From an uncultured Clostridia bacterium (GTDB taxonomy: Bacteria; Bacillota; Clostridia; Christensenellales; UBA1242), in assembly GCA_944350265.1 (NCBI GenBank), contig CALVOG010000008.1:1-53599 (forward strand): a stretch of DNA of 53,599 bases. Reading direction: 5' to 3'. A program made the position numbers and the translations under genes. This document shows, piece after piece, positions 28,389 to 36,497 of this stretch. The first letter of the stretch is position 1; the number at the start of each line of letters is the position of its first letter. The notes beneath the pieces were generated by a model. The model was given only the letters and a program-made list of their open reading frames with translations, searched no databases and was not told where the DNA came from.

Positions 28389-28871
28389 CTATTTGTGCTT
28401 TTTGTCGACGATGTTATCAATCGCAATAACAAGTGCAACCAAAAACGGCATATCATCTTCCTTTCCCTCCAACTCAAACGCATCGGTGATGAAGTTGATT
28501 TGCCTACGTATGGTGCCAATCACCTCGCCATTTCTTGTGATTTGCGAGGTGAAACTTAAAAAGTTGCCCTCAATTTTTATCTCGTCTTTATAGCCCACCA
28601 CATAAAAAACGCCTTTTAAACTCATCCACTTGTCTTTGACAGTGGCGATTTTATTTTTATTTTCGTCGTAGATATACGCCTTATGGACGAAGAAATTGAA
28701 CCACTTGTTGCGGATTTTGAAAAGCCGTTTCCCTTGCAAGTCGCAAACATATTTAACGCGCGTTAAACTGAACACTCGCCCTTTCACATTGAAAACAGGC
28801 TGTTTGTTTTCGTCGACAACGCTTGAACCTCCGCCCACCGAAAAAATCTTGTTTTTAATATAAACTTTCAT
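28389..28871 (-). CDS. LURP-one-related (tubby-like) protein
   Basis: The 160-aa product matches the LURP-one-related/YxjI (DUF567) pattern: a compact beta barrel around one helix, with KNKIFSVGGGSSVVDENKQP and FNVKGRVFSLTRVKYVCD repeated beta turns, then EGNFLSFTSQITRNGEVIG and a closing helical segment (PFLVALVIAIDNIVD). In this family the C-terminal helix is buried in the barrel. The cellular role in bacteria is unclear. It is the third gene of a small operon with two membrane proteins. Confidence 0.85.
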   Translation of the reverse strand: MKVYIKNKIFSVGGGSSVVDENKQPVFNVKGRVFSLTRVKYVCDLQGKRLFKIRNKWFNFFVHKAYIYDENKNKIATVKDKWMSLKGVFYVVGYKDEIKIEGNFLSFTSQITRNGEVIGTIRRQINFITDAFELEGKEDDMPFLVALVIAIDNIVDKKHK

Positions 28872-28880
28872 AATTCCTCC

Positions 28881-29384
28881 TTATAATTTCGTTGCCAAAA
28901 GGTAGATGCTCACGCCGATAAGTGCCAGCCAAAACAAGATTTTTAAGGCTAGCATAAGTTTCCAGCGGTTTTTTGCCTTTTTATTAATTGCGTATTGGTT
29001 TTTAACTTCAACCGCATCCGCCTCAATTCTGCCCACTTTTTCTTGGTCTTTTGGCGAGTTAAAAGCCACTTTAACATTGTTTTCTCCCTCTTTTAGGCTG
29101 ACAACAATTTTAAAATTCACCTCCAAACATCGCTTGTCGTAAAGTGGTTCGAATATACCAAAAACACTGACAATAAAAGTGACGAGTGCGTAAAGAAACC
29201 AAAGCTTGCTTAATAATTCCATTCTTCGCACAAGTTCGATGGTCACAGCCTCTTTCTCGGTTTCAAAGGTGCCGTCGTAGCCCGAATAGTTGTTCTCTTT
29301 AAGTTTCACCTCTTTGCCGTCGGCAAAAGCGTGGATGTCAAATTTCGAATTTACACCAGTTAATTTCAAATTTACCTTTTTCAC
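28881..29384 (-). CDS. Membrane protein with two helices, 167 aa
   Basis: A beta-rich N-terminal domain of about 55 residues (KLTGVNSKFDIHAFADGKEVK) is followed by one helix (about 61-79), a middle beta-rich segment (LEVNFKIVVSLKEGENNVKV) and a C-terminal helix (about 143-163). I recognise no family. Its start overlaps the previous gene by four bases, and the LURP-one gene follows after nine bases, so the three are one operon. Confidence 0.8.
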   Translation of the reverse strand: MKKVNLKLTGVNSKFDIHAFADGKEVKLKENNYSGYDGTFETEKEAVTIELVRRMELLSKLWFLYALVTFIVSVFGIFEPLYDKRCLEVNFKIVVSLKEGENNVKVAFNSPKDQEKVGRIEADAVEVKNQYAINKKAKNRWKLMLALKILFWLALIGVSIYLLATKL

Positions 29385-29830
29385 GCAATCACCCCCGAAC
29401 CAAATAAAATCATCAAAATCACCGCTGATAAAAGCGTGAGTGAAGCAAAAACTATTCGCGCAATGTGCTTTTGCTTTCTGTCAAGCGCCAAAACCACGAT
29501 GGAAAACACCGAAAATGCGATTGCTATTGATAGAAAAATGTAAGCATTGTTCAGTAAAAAAGTTGAAACGTCTCCCGTGAATTCCGCGCCGGAAATTATG
29601 TTCGGCCAAAAATTTGGAGCAAGCTTAAAAATCGTTCCTAGCGACAAAATCGTCACAATAATCGCAAACAAAATCAAAAACGCAGTGGTCATAAGCGACA
29701 ACGCACCGCACACAGCAATCAGCACTAACAAAATGGCAACATTAAACGCAATCTTTCCAAGCCTTAAACCGAAATGAAAAAAGTGCGTTTTTTCGCCAAG
29801 CGCTAACGGCTTTGAAATCTCCTCTTCCAT
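29381..29830 (-). CDS. Four-helix membrane protein, 149 aa
   Basis: Four hydrophobic helices (about residues 27-47, 50-70, 91-112, 124-145) follow a short polar N-terminus. I recognise no family. GGGGAGAG precedes the ATG. It is the first gene of the three-gene operon ending in the LURP-one protein, with an upstream promoter. Confidence 0.8.
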   Translation of the reverse strand: MEEEISKPLALGEKTHFFHFGLRLGKIAFNVAILLVLIAVCGALSLMTTAFLILFAIIVTILSLGTIFKLAPNFWPNIISGAEFTGDVSTFLLNNAYIFLSIAIAFSVFSIVVLALDRKQKHIARIVFASLTLLSAVILMILFGSGVIA

Positions 29831-29850
29831 ACCTCTCCCCTTTTTCTTTT

Positions 29851-29880
29851 ATTTTATTAAACTATATTGCGCCTTGTCAA
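29851..29880 (-). promoter_or_regulatory. Promoter of the LURP-one operon
   Basis: TTGACA (29880-29875), an 18-base spacer and TAAAAT (29856-29851) lie on the minus strand. The rest of 29881-30261 is A/T-rich with no credible gene. Confidence 0.55.
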
Positions 29881-30261
29881 ACAAAATCAACACTTTTTTA
29901 TGATTTTTATTGCGAATATTATTGAATTTTTATTAAAACTATTTAAAACCTTATTAAAAATGTATAAACTTTTGTTAAAATTTTTTGAGTTTTTATATAA
30001 AAATAATAAAATATCAGCAAATATGAATTACTATTATCTTTTTCTTTTCATTCCCAAGATAGCCCTAAATTCTTAGTTCCAATTTTGTTCCGCTTTTTTT
30101 ATTCTTTTGAAATAATGAAAAAGACGATATAATGAAAAATCACGCCTAAAACAATGTGATTTATATACTTAAAAATATTCAAAATAAATCTTATAAAATG
30201 CGCCTAAAAATTTAAAACGCGTTATTTATTGTTTAGAAAACCACCAAGACTATCATTCCTA

Positions 30262-30288
30262 AACAAAAAAGCACCACAGTTAGTGGTG
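30262..30288 (-). terminator. Terminator of tRNA-Ala
   Basis: On the minus strand CACCAC and GTGGTG arms with a five-base loop are followed by a T-run (CTTTTTTG). It lies directly after the tRNA 3' end. Confidence 0.8.
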
Positions 30289-30299
30289 TTTAATTTATA

Positions 30300-30376
30300 T
30301 GGTGGAGATGATCGGATTCGAACCGATGACCCTCTGCTTGCAAGGCAGATGCTCTAGCCAACTGAGCCACACCCCC
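30300..30376 (-). tRNA. tRNA-Ala (anticodon TGC)
   Basis: A full cloverleaf can be folded on the minus strand: acceptor arms GGGGGTG/CATCTCC, D-arm with GGCTCAGTTGGCTAGAGC, anticodon stem-loop CTGCCTTGCAAGGCAG with anticodon TGC, and T-arm with GGTTCGAATCC. The 3' CCA is encoded. It stands alone with its own promoter and terminator, not in an rRNA spacer, although tRNA-Ala(TGC) is often in the 16S-23S spacer of other bacteria. That fits the unlinked 23S gene in this window. Confidence 0.97.
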
Positions 30377-30390
30377 ACAAATGCTCTCTT

Positions 30391-30419
30391 ATGATACCAC
30401 ACATAAAACTATTTGTCAA
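30391..30419 (-). promoter_or_regulatory. Promoter of tRNA-Ala
   Basis: TTGACA (30419-30414), a 17-base spacer ending TGTGG and TATCAT (30396-30391) lie on the minus strand. Confidence 0.8.
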
Positions 30420-30797
30420 CTGATTTTAACAAAAAAATTGAAATATTAAAAATTAATTGGAGCGAAAAAAATATTTAACATTAAAACAGTCACATTCAAT
30501 GGTTTAAAGTTTATAGTTCTCGCGCCACACAAACGCTGATTATTACGAGTGGTATTTTTTAAAAGAGCCAACTATTCTAAGTGGTAGTTTAGAATTTCAG
30601 TTATTTGCCTGCATAAAGATTGTTAGGGGTAGTTATAGTGGATAGATTTTTTTAAGCCGTGCCACATCCATTCCTCACTGACATCGCTTGCTCAAAATGG
30701 CACTCAGCGCTTGCCTAACGACATAGTGACACAGCATTAAGTGTTAATAAAAAGATAGAAACATCAAAACAAATAAAATTGATTTTTTGTCGTTTGC

Positions 30798-30826
30798 TTG
30801 ACAGCGCGCATTTTGTTTTATATAAT
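30798..30826 (+). promoter_or_regulatory. Consensus promoter with a long leader
   Basis: TTGACA (30798-30803), a 17-base spacer and TATAAT (30821-30826) form a perfect promoter on the plus strand. The next start codon is at 31073, so the leader is about 240 bases, first A/T-rich with repeated GAAATATTGATG, then more G/C-rich from about 30983 (GGCGTAAGTGGC, GCGCCACCAGC). A leader RNA element or a small RNA is possible. The stretch 30420-30797 holds no gene. Confidence 0.65.
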
Positions 30827-31072
30827 CAAAATAGGCATTAATAAAATAATTGTTAATTATCATAATTAGGTAAATTTTACACAAAATATATCTGCAACCG
30901 CAATTTTTGGCTTTGTAAATGAAAAAACATTACTTTATAAATGAAATATTGATGTTATGAAATATTGATGTCAATTAAATCAACAACCTTCGGCGTAAGT
31001 GGCACAGTCTACGCCTTAGAACGCACCAGCGCCACCAGCGGAATAATTTAATAATTAAAAAAGGAGTTTAGG

Positions 31073-31330
31073 ATGTATAGATGCCCAAAATGCAAACAAC
31101 CACTTGTCAGCGAATTGGACCTCGCTAATGGAATTGAGAGGACGATTGGCTATTTTATTGACAACGGCATTCGTGTTGTGCTTTCTGCGTCGTTTAGAGC
31201 GCCATATTTTTGTTGTAGGAATCAGCGTTGCAAGTGCTATGTTTACAGAAACGTCCTAAAGCCATACTTTTTTCGAATCAACTACCTCAACAAACCAGTC
31301 CCAGTTGGACTTGGCAACGATTTAATTTAG
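31073..31330 (+). CDS. Small zinc-ribbon-like protein, 85 aa
   Basis: The product starts MYRCPKCKQPLVSE and later has CCRNQRCKCYVYRN, giving a CxxC knuckle and a second Cys-rich cluster that together could bind one zinc. The centre has a hydrophobic stretch (IGYFIDNGIRVVLSASFRAPYF). I recognise no specific family. AGGAG precedes the ATG, and a perfect promoter lies 240 bases upstream. It stands alone, followed by a repeat element. It may bind nucleic acid or protein. Confidence 0.75.
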   Translation: MYRCPKCKQPLVSELDLANGIERTIGYFIDNGIRVVLSASFRAPYFCCRNQRCKCYVYRNVLKPYFFRINYLNKPVPVGLGNDLI

Positions 31331-31456
31331 AGATTAGCATTCGCCAGCGGAGATTAAAGTGGCTAACTCTCGTGTTAAACGAGATATCCTAACACGCAAC
31401 AAAAAGAGCGCGATTGTCATTTAATTTAGCCTGTTACGTGTGTTAATATGGTTAAA

Positions 31457-31631
31457 TGTCATTCTGAGGCGACCGAAAGGGAAGCCGAAGAATCTCGTCG
31501 TAGAACTGCTTACAAAAACTCTAAAATTACCACTTTGTTTTCATATTGTCATAATACTCTTTTTAAGAGGATGTTTATTAGACATTCGCGAGCGGTGGCT
31601 ACGACCATTCTTCGCTTCGCTCAGAATGACA
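31457..31631. mobile_element. Composite inverted-repeat element, locus 2
   Basis: Outer ends TGTCATTCTGAG at 31457 and its complement ending at 31631. The left core runs into arm B (GTAGAACTGCTTACAAAAAC, CTAAAATTACCACTTTG). The right core runs inward into arm A (TTTTAAGAGG, TTAGACATTCGCGAGCGG). Compared with locus 1, the arms have swapped sides. The flank after it carries AGTCCTTGCGGTATAAGC, seen again near 48476. The gap 31331-31783 holds nothing else recognisable. Confidence 0.65.
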
Positions 31632-31783
31632 AATAAATTAATAGTCCTTGCGGTATAAGCAATATAACTTGTCACGCGACATCTTAAAATGTGACATCGT
31701 CACCTGCGGCGTGGGAGGTTATGAGGGCTAGACCCTTTAAAAAAAGCGTAGCATTTCTTTCAAAGCGCCACCTCTGGCGTTAG

Positions 31784-32983
31784 TTAAACTTTCATTTTTG
31801 GCTTATAATCTTTAAGGAGTGACAAAACCTCCTTTATTTTTTGCACTGCTTCGTCTATTATTTCTTTTGTGTGGTTGGCGGTGTAACTTGTGCGAAGAAG
31901 GCTCTGCCCAACAGGCGTTGCCGGCGAAACGACCGGATTGACATACACGCCTCGCTCCAAAAGCATACGGCACGCAACAAAGGTTTTCTCGTCGTCATAG
32001 GTGTAGATTGGTATGATTGGAGTTTTGCTTTCAATGATGTCCACCTTTTCCTCCTTCAGGCGTTTTCGCATATACTCGGCGATATCGTTAAGGCGCTTCA
32101 CGCGCTCTGGTTCGCTCTTCAAAATGTCGAGCGCGGTGTTTGCCGTTGCCACCGAACACGGTGTTATGCTCGCCGAAAAGATGTATGGACGCGAAGTGTG
32201 CTTAACGAACTCCACAACCTCCTTTTTGCCTGCCATATAACCACCAAGGCTTGCGAGAGACTTTGAAAAGGTGCCCATATAAACATCCACTTCCTCCTCA
32301 AGCCCAAAGTGACTTGCCGTGCCTCGACCACCCTCGCCGATAACGCCCAGCCCGTGAGCGTCGTCCACCATAACACGCGCGCCGTATTTTTTTGCAAGCG
32401 CCACAATTTCAGGCAGTTTGCAAATATCCCCGCTCATACTGAACACGCCGTCAGTGACGATAAGAATGCCAGAGGAATTTGGCACAAACGCCAACTTCCG
32501 CTCCAAATCTTCCATATCGTTGTGGTTATATCTCAGCATTTTTCCATAGGAGAGTTTGATGCCGTCATATATGCTTGCGTGGTTTTCCTTATCGCAAATA
32601 ACATAATCATTCCGCCCCACAAGAGCGCTGATTATCCCCAAATTGCTTTGGAAACCCGTTGAAAAAGTGACAACCGCTTCTTTGTGAAGAAACTCCGCAA
32701 GGTCGTGCTCTAATTTTAAATGTATGTCAAGCGTGCCGTTCAAAAAGCGTGAACCGGAACATCCGCTTCCGTATTTTTCAAGCGCCTTAATGCCAGCCTC
32801 AACCACCCGCGGATGGTTTGTCAGCCCAAGATAGTTGTTCGAGCCAAGCATAATGGTGCGCCTGCCCTCCATATCCACCACAACATCCTGCCCCGAATTT
32901 AGTTTGTGAAAATAGGGATAAACACCCGCCTCTTTCACAAGGTCATATTTTTGCTTTGTGAAGCACTTTTCAAATAAATCCAT
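31784..32983 (-). CDS. Alpha-oxoamine synthase, serine palmitoyltransferase-like
   Basis: This 399-aa PLP enzyme belongs to the alpha-oxoamine synthase family (BioF, KBL, HemA, SPT), which condense an amino acid with an acyl-CoA and release CO2. It shows GSNNYLGLTNHPRVVEAG, YGSGCSGSRFLNGTLDIH, DKENHASIYDG (His stacking on PLP), VDDAHGLGVIG (Asp and His for PLP) and the Schiff-base lysine in GTFSKSLASLGG. The GVYPYFHKL start and overall wording are close to what I recall of Bacteroides serine palmitoyltransferase, which makes 3-ketodihydrosphingosine. BioF or KBL cannot be excluded, but no biotin or tdh gene is nearby. Monocistronic. Confidence 0.85.
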   Translation of the reverse strand: MDLFEKCFTKQKYDLVKEAGVYPYFHKLNSGQDVVVDMEGRRTIMLGSNNYLGLTNHPRVVEAGIKALEKYGSGCSGSRFLNGTLDIHLKLEHDLAEFLHKEAVVTFSTGFQSNLGIISALVGRNDYVICDKENHASIYDGIKLSYGKMLRYNHNDMEDLERKLAFVPNSSGILIVTDGVFSMSGDICKLPEIVALAKKYGARVMVDDAHGLGVIGEGGRGTASHFGLEEEVDVYMGTFSKSLASLGGYMAGKKEVVEFVKHTSRPYIFSASITPCSVATANTALDILKSEPERVKRLNDIAEYMRKRLKEEKVDIIESKTPIIPIYTYDDEKTFVACRMLLERGVYVNPVVSPATPVGQSLLRTSYTANHTKEIIDEAVQKIKEVLSLLKDYKPKMKV

Positions 32984-33120
32984 ATTCTTCTCCTTTTACA
33001 ATTATGATTAGTTTAATATACTTTCACCTAAAAACGCAAATGATTTTTTTAATTAATTAAAAAATTTTAAGTAGATAATGGCAATTTTTTAAGATTATTT
33101 GCCCAAATCTCGCCAAATAT

Positions 33121-33149
33121 TTGACATAGAATTTGAAAGATGCTATACT
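33121..33149 (+). promoter_or_regulatory. Promoter of the 114-aa gene
   Basis: TTGACA (33121-33126), a 17-base spacer ending GATGC and TATACT (33144-33149) lie on the plus strand before AGGAGG and the ATG at 33170. Confidence 0.75.
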
Positions 33150-33169
33150 TATATTAATAGGAGGGAATT

Positions 33170-33514
33170 ATGGCAACGAAGAAAACAAGTTCATCAAGTT
33201 CAAAATCAACAAGTTCTAAGTCGTCTTCTTCAAAAAGTTCGGTTTGGGGACTTAATAAGATTTCTTTTTGGACGATTGTGGCTGTAACAATTATCTACGC
33301 CGTTTCCATTGTGCTTGCTGCTATCGGCGGTGACAGCCTTATGACAGCAACAAGAATCTTGCAAGGAATTGCAACGGCTGTGATGATTGTTATCGTTTCA
33401 ATTTTGGCTTGGCGTTATGTTAGGTCAAAACCAATGGTTTGGAAAGTGCTTTACGTGATTTGCTTGTTGATTGTGATTGCTGGTATTATCGTTCCACTTT
33501 GCACAGGAAAGTAA
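33170..33514 (+). CDS. Small membrane protein with Ser/Lys-rich head, 114 aa
   Basis: The first 25 residues are almost only Ser, Lys and Thr (MATKKTSSSSSKSTSSKSSS), a low-complexity cytoplasmic head. Three hydrophobic helices follow (about 32-52, 64-82, 90-110) and the protein ends GIIVPLCTGK. I recognise no family. It has its own promoter, a strong ribosome site and a strong terminator, so it is monocistronic and probably well expressed. Confidence 0.8.
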   Translation: MATKKTSSSSSKSTSSKSSSSKSSVWGLNKISFWTIVAVTIIYAVSIVLAAIGGDSLMTATRILQGIATAVMIVIVSILAWRYVRSKPMVWKVLYVICLLIVIAGIIVPLCTGK

Positions 33515-33541
33515 TTCTTTAAAGTGGCGTAATTAGCAAGA

Positions 33542-33570
33542 AAAGAGGTGGAAAATTTCCACCTCTTTTT
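33542..33570 (+). terminator. Intrinsic terminator
   Basis: AAAGAGGTGG pairs with CCACCTCTTT around a short A/T loop, followed by a T-run on the plus strand. Perfect stem; the A-run on its left would also serve the convergent gene at 33610. Confidence 0.85.
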
Positions 33571-33609
33571 AATTTCTCGCGCTGATTTTTGGTTACTAGA
33601 TTTAACCAC

Positions 33610-35760
33610 TTAAGCAAAATATAGATGAATGTTTGAAAGTGTTAAAGTTCCGTTGACAATGTCCGTCTCTTCAATTACATTGCTTTGAATCATCTGCTCA
33701 ACAAGATTATAAATTGAGTAATCGTCAACAAGGTCAGCAAAATCAAACGATGAGCCTGTTTTGCCAGGAATATCAAAGGTTATATACGAAGGGTCAACCT
33801 CTCCCTTCACCTCTTCAATTTCTTGATTATCACCTAAAACAACCTCAAAGAAACGTGTGTTGATAAAATCATAAGCAAAGATTGAGTCGTTGTCATAGAT
33901 AAGCATACTTAAATCGTCAATCTCAAAAGAGTTTGTGTTCTCTTGCAAAATTTCATGGGTGGAGCCTGCTCTCACATTTTCGGCGTAGTAAACGCCGTTA
34001 ACAACAACCTTTGAAACAATGCAATCAACATCGCCTGTGACGGTCAGTCTGGCACTACTGTCGCGGTAGAGAAGGTATTCAAACAATTCTTTTGCACTCC
34101 CGAAGGTGTATCCGTTCGCGCTAACCGTTCCGTTCCACTCTTGGATGCTAATATATTTTAACCAATTATCTTCAATGAAAACTGGCGCTAATTTTGCTGT
34201 ATAAGTGTCCATAGTTATGTTGTCGATAACATTGCTACCACCCATATAGTCGCCCGCAACTTGAATTGAGTAAGAAGGTGTTGTGTAAGAGAGGTAGATT
34301 TTCTTGGTTTCCTTCCCCTCAAACGCACTCATAGGCAAAGTGACTGTTGCATCAGTATACCCAAGAACGCCGTTTGTATAGGTGTAATCATAGCCATCCA
34401 CGGAGCACGCTTGCCCGTCCACGGTCGCCGTCGAACTTAATTTATAGCCCTCTTCGCGAACGCCACTTGGAAGGGTGATTGTGTTATTGTTATAGCTAGC
34501 CGTTACTCTTCCAATGTAGTTGCCGTTTCTTCCATATATTTCAAAGTAGTATTTTTCAGCCACTCTTTCAAAGTTCACAACCACAGTCACGCTTGCTGGA
34601 GCGGAATTTGGGTTTTGCTCAACGATTGCCTCAATAAGAGCATCAACTGTTTTTTGACTGCCATTATAGGTGAAACCAACAAATTCCATTTCGTAATCCG
34701 CACCAAATCTCCAATCGCTGGCAATAGTCAAATTGTTAAGCGCCGAATAATTTTCGATGTTCACCTTGAAGGTTTTGTTTTTTGTGTATTCTGCTGAAAC
34801 CGAAGCCTTGCCCGAAACAACGACCGTGTATTCAATCGGGGTTTGCTCAAGGGTTACGTTGATAACATTCTCAACGCCGTATTTTAAATTGTTAATTATC
34901 TCTTCGGTAACACTTGTAAATTCAGTGCCATTGAGCATCCATTTCGCGGTGTAGCCGTCGTCTTTATATCCATTTACGCTTGGAACAGTGTGGGAAGTGT
35001 AGTTCTTTTCTGATATGTCTTTATACTCACCCACAGACTCGCCGTCTTTAAGATAATTCACCGTTAAGGTTGGCTTATCCATAAACTTGGCAACCAATTC
35101 AACTTCGCCCTCGGTGACTGGGAAAGTTGCCGTCGTGTAAACAACATCGCTTCCTGCAATCACGTAGCCCACAAAGTCTTGGGTGTCGGTGTTTGGAAGA
35201 AGAGGAAGTTTCCCCTCAGTTGTTTCGCTTGAGAAAAGTGGTTCGCCATATTCAAATGTGTAGGTGTTGTTATCGTATTTCACAGTGTATGTCACCACGC
35301 TAAACACAGCGGTGATGTCTTCATAATCGCCCGTCTTAATTGAAAGAGGCGTGGAAAGTGAAATCTTCTTCCCGTCAAGTTCGCTTTGAATGGCAGAAAT
35401 CTCTTCGGCATCCTCGCCCTTTTCTGCCTCGCTTAACCTGCCCAAAATTTCAACATATTCTTGGTGCGAGCCTTTAAACCAAAACTCAAAGTTGTATCCC
35501 TCGCCCTCAAAGTCAACAGTTGTGGTCTTGGAGTGACCGTTTATCACGCGATATTGTGGCGCGCCGAGAGTTTCGCCCTCCTCAACCTTGGCGGACGAAG
35601 TGATTGTTGGCGTCTCAACATATTTGCCGTTTGAGTAAACATAAACGTTTGTCACGGCGTTCATAGAGTAATAAACCGCAATGACAGTGCCGGCAATAAA
35701 GAGTGGCAATGCCACACAAAGCGCGCAAATAAGTAACACCTTTGCTAATTTACTGGACAT
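33610..35760 (-). CDS. Large extracytoplasmic beta-repeat protein, 716 aa
   Basis: One N-terminal helix (about residues 8-30) acts as a signal anchor. The rest is predicted outside and is rich in Tyr, Thr, Val and Asn with short beta repeats such as YTVKYDNNTYTFEYGEPL, NGYKDDGYTAKW and GYTFGSAKELFEY. The wording resembles InlB B-repeat or MucBP-like beta-grasp modules of Gram-positive surface proteins. There is no LPXTG sorting signal and no catalytic motif. Function might be adhesion or envelope structure, from architecture only. It has a near-consensus promoter and shares composition with the giant protein at 49547. Confidence 0.88.
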   Translation of the reverse strand: MSSKLAKVLLICALCVALPLFIAGTVIAVYYSMNAVTNVYVYSNGKYVETPTITSSAKVEEGETLGAPQYRVINGHSKTTTVDFEGEGYNFEFWFKGSHQEYVEILGRLSEAEKGEDAEEISAIQSELDGKKISLSTPLSIKTGDYEDITAVFSVVTYTVKYDNNTYTFEYGEPLFSSETTEGKLPLLPNTDTQDFVGYVIAGSDVVYTTATFPVTEGEVELVAKFMDKPTLTVNYLKDGESVGEYKDISEKNYTSHTVPSVNGYKDDGYTAKWMLNGTEFTSVTEEIINNLKYGVENVINVTLEQTPIEYTVVVSGKASVSAEYTKNKTFKVNIENYSALNNLTIASDWRFGADYEMEFVGFTYNGSQKTVDALIEAIVEQNPNSAPASVTVVVNFERVAEKYYFEIYGRNGNYIGRVTASYNNNTITLPSGVREEGYKLSSTATVDGQACSVDGYDYTYTNGVLGYTDATVTLPMSAFEGKETKKIYLSYTTPSYSIQVAGDYMGGSNVIDNITMDTYTAKLAPVFIEDNWLKYISIQEWNGTVSANGYTFGSAKELFEYLLYRDSSARLTVTGDVDCIVSKVVVNGVYYAENVRAGSTHEILQENTNSFEIDDLSMLIYDNDSIFAYDFINTRFFEVVLGDNQEIEEVKGEVDPSYITFDIPGKTGSSFDFADLVDDYSIYNLVEQMIQSNVIEETDIVNGTLTLSNIHLYFA

Positions 35761-35783
35761 AATAACCTCCTAAATGTAGTGTT

Positions 35784-35812
35784 ATTATACCACATATTTC
35801 AACTTATTTCAA
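35784..35812 (-). promoter_or_regulatory. Promoter of the 716-aa surface protein
   Basis: TTGAAA (35812-35807), a 17-base spacer ending TGTGG and TATAAT (35789-35784) lie on the minus strand. AGGAGG follows before the ATG at 35760. Confidence 0.75.
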
Positions 35813-35994
35813 TACCCTTTCAAAAATTTTGCTAAAAAGTTGAAAAAAATTTGGCGAAATTTCAAATCTGCATCACAACTTTTTGATAGGTTGGGCTTAA
35901 ACAATCATTAAGTCACCCGCGTTATTTCTAATCGCTCCTCTTAAAAGCGCCTAAGACAAAGTGAGGTCTAAACCGACAGGACTATCGGCTTGCT

Positions 35995-36373
35995 TGTCAT
36001 TCTGAGGCAACGCCGAAGAATGGTCGTAGGTGACGCTGTCGCTTTCTAATGTGTTGTGTGTTAGGCTTTATCACTTAAACCGAAGGCTGGTTACTCTATT
36101 CACCACCCGCAAATGTCTATTTTGTCCTCTTAAAAACGATTAGCATACCACAACACTTATTCCGCAAGGACTGTTGGTTTGTTTGTCATTCTGAAGCAAC
36201 GCCGAAGAATCTCGTCGTAGCATCCACCCGCAAATGTCGAAACCCTCCTCTTAAAAAAAATCACTTAATTTGGTTAGCCAACCATTTCTCAAAGTGGTAA
36301 GTTTTAGAGTTTTTGTAAGCCGTTCTACGACCATTCTTCGCTGGCGCCAGAGCGCTCCTTGCTCAGAATGACA
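35995..36373. mobile_element. Dispersed repeat cluster, locus 3: one half copy and one composite element
   Basis: A half copy starts at 35995 (TGTCATTCTGAGG, core GAAGAATGGTCGTAG, then a third arm GTGACGCTGTCGCTTTCTAA). A composite element runs from 36184 to 36373: left core into arm A (CATCCACCCGCAAATGTC, CCTCTTAAA), right core inward into arm B (AAAGTGGTAAG, GTTTTTGTAAGCCGTTC). The same third arm stands alone at about 28174-28220 after the 54-aa gene. The gap 35813-36497 holds only these repeats. Confidence 0.6.
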
Positions 36374-36497
36374 CATTTGGCGCTTCGATGTAAACACATC
36401 ACAATCAAACTATGACACGCTTTCCACTAACACATAGCACAACCGCCCGCAAATTGTTAATTCATTCCATAAAAAATTAAAAACCAACATCAAGCTC

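Noticed and set aside
29867..30076. 69-aa frame in an A/T-rich gap
   Set aside because: Lys/Leu/Phe-only composition typical of random A/T DNA and no ribosome site.
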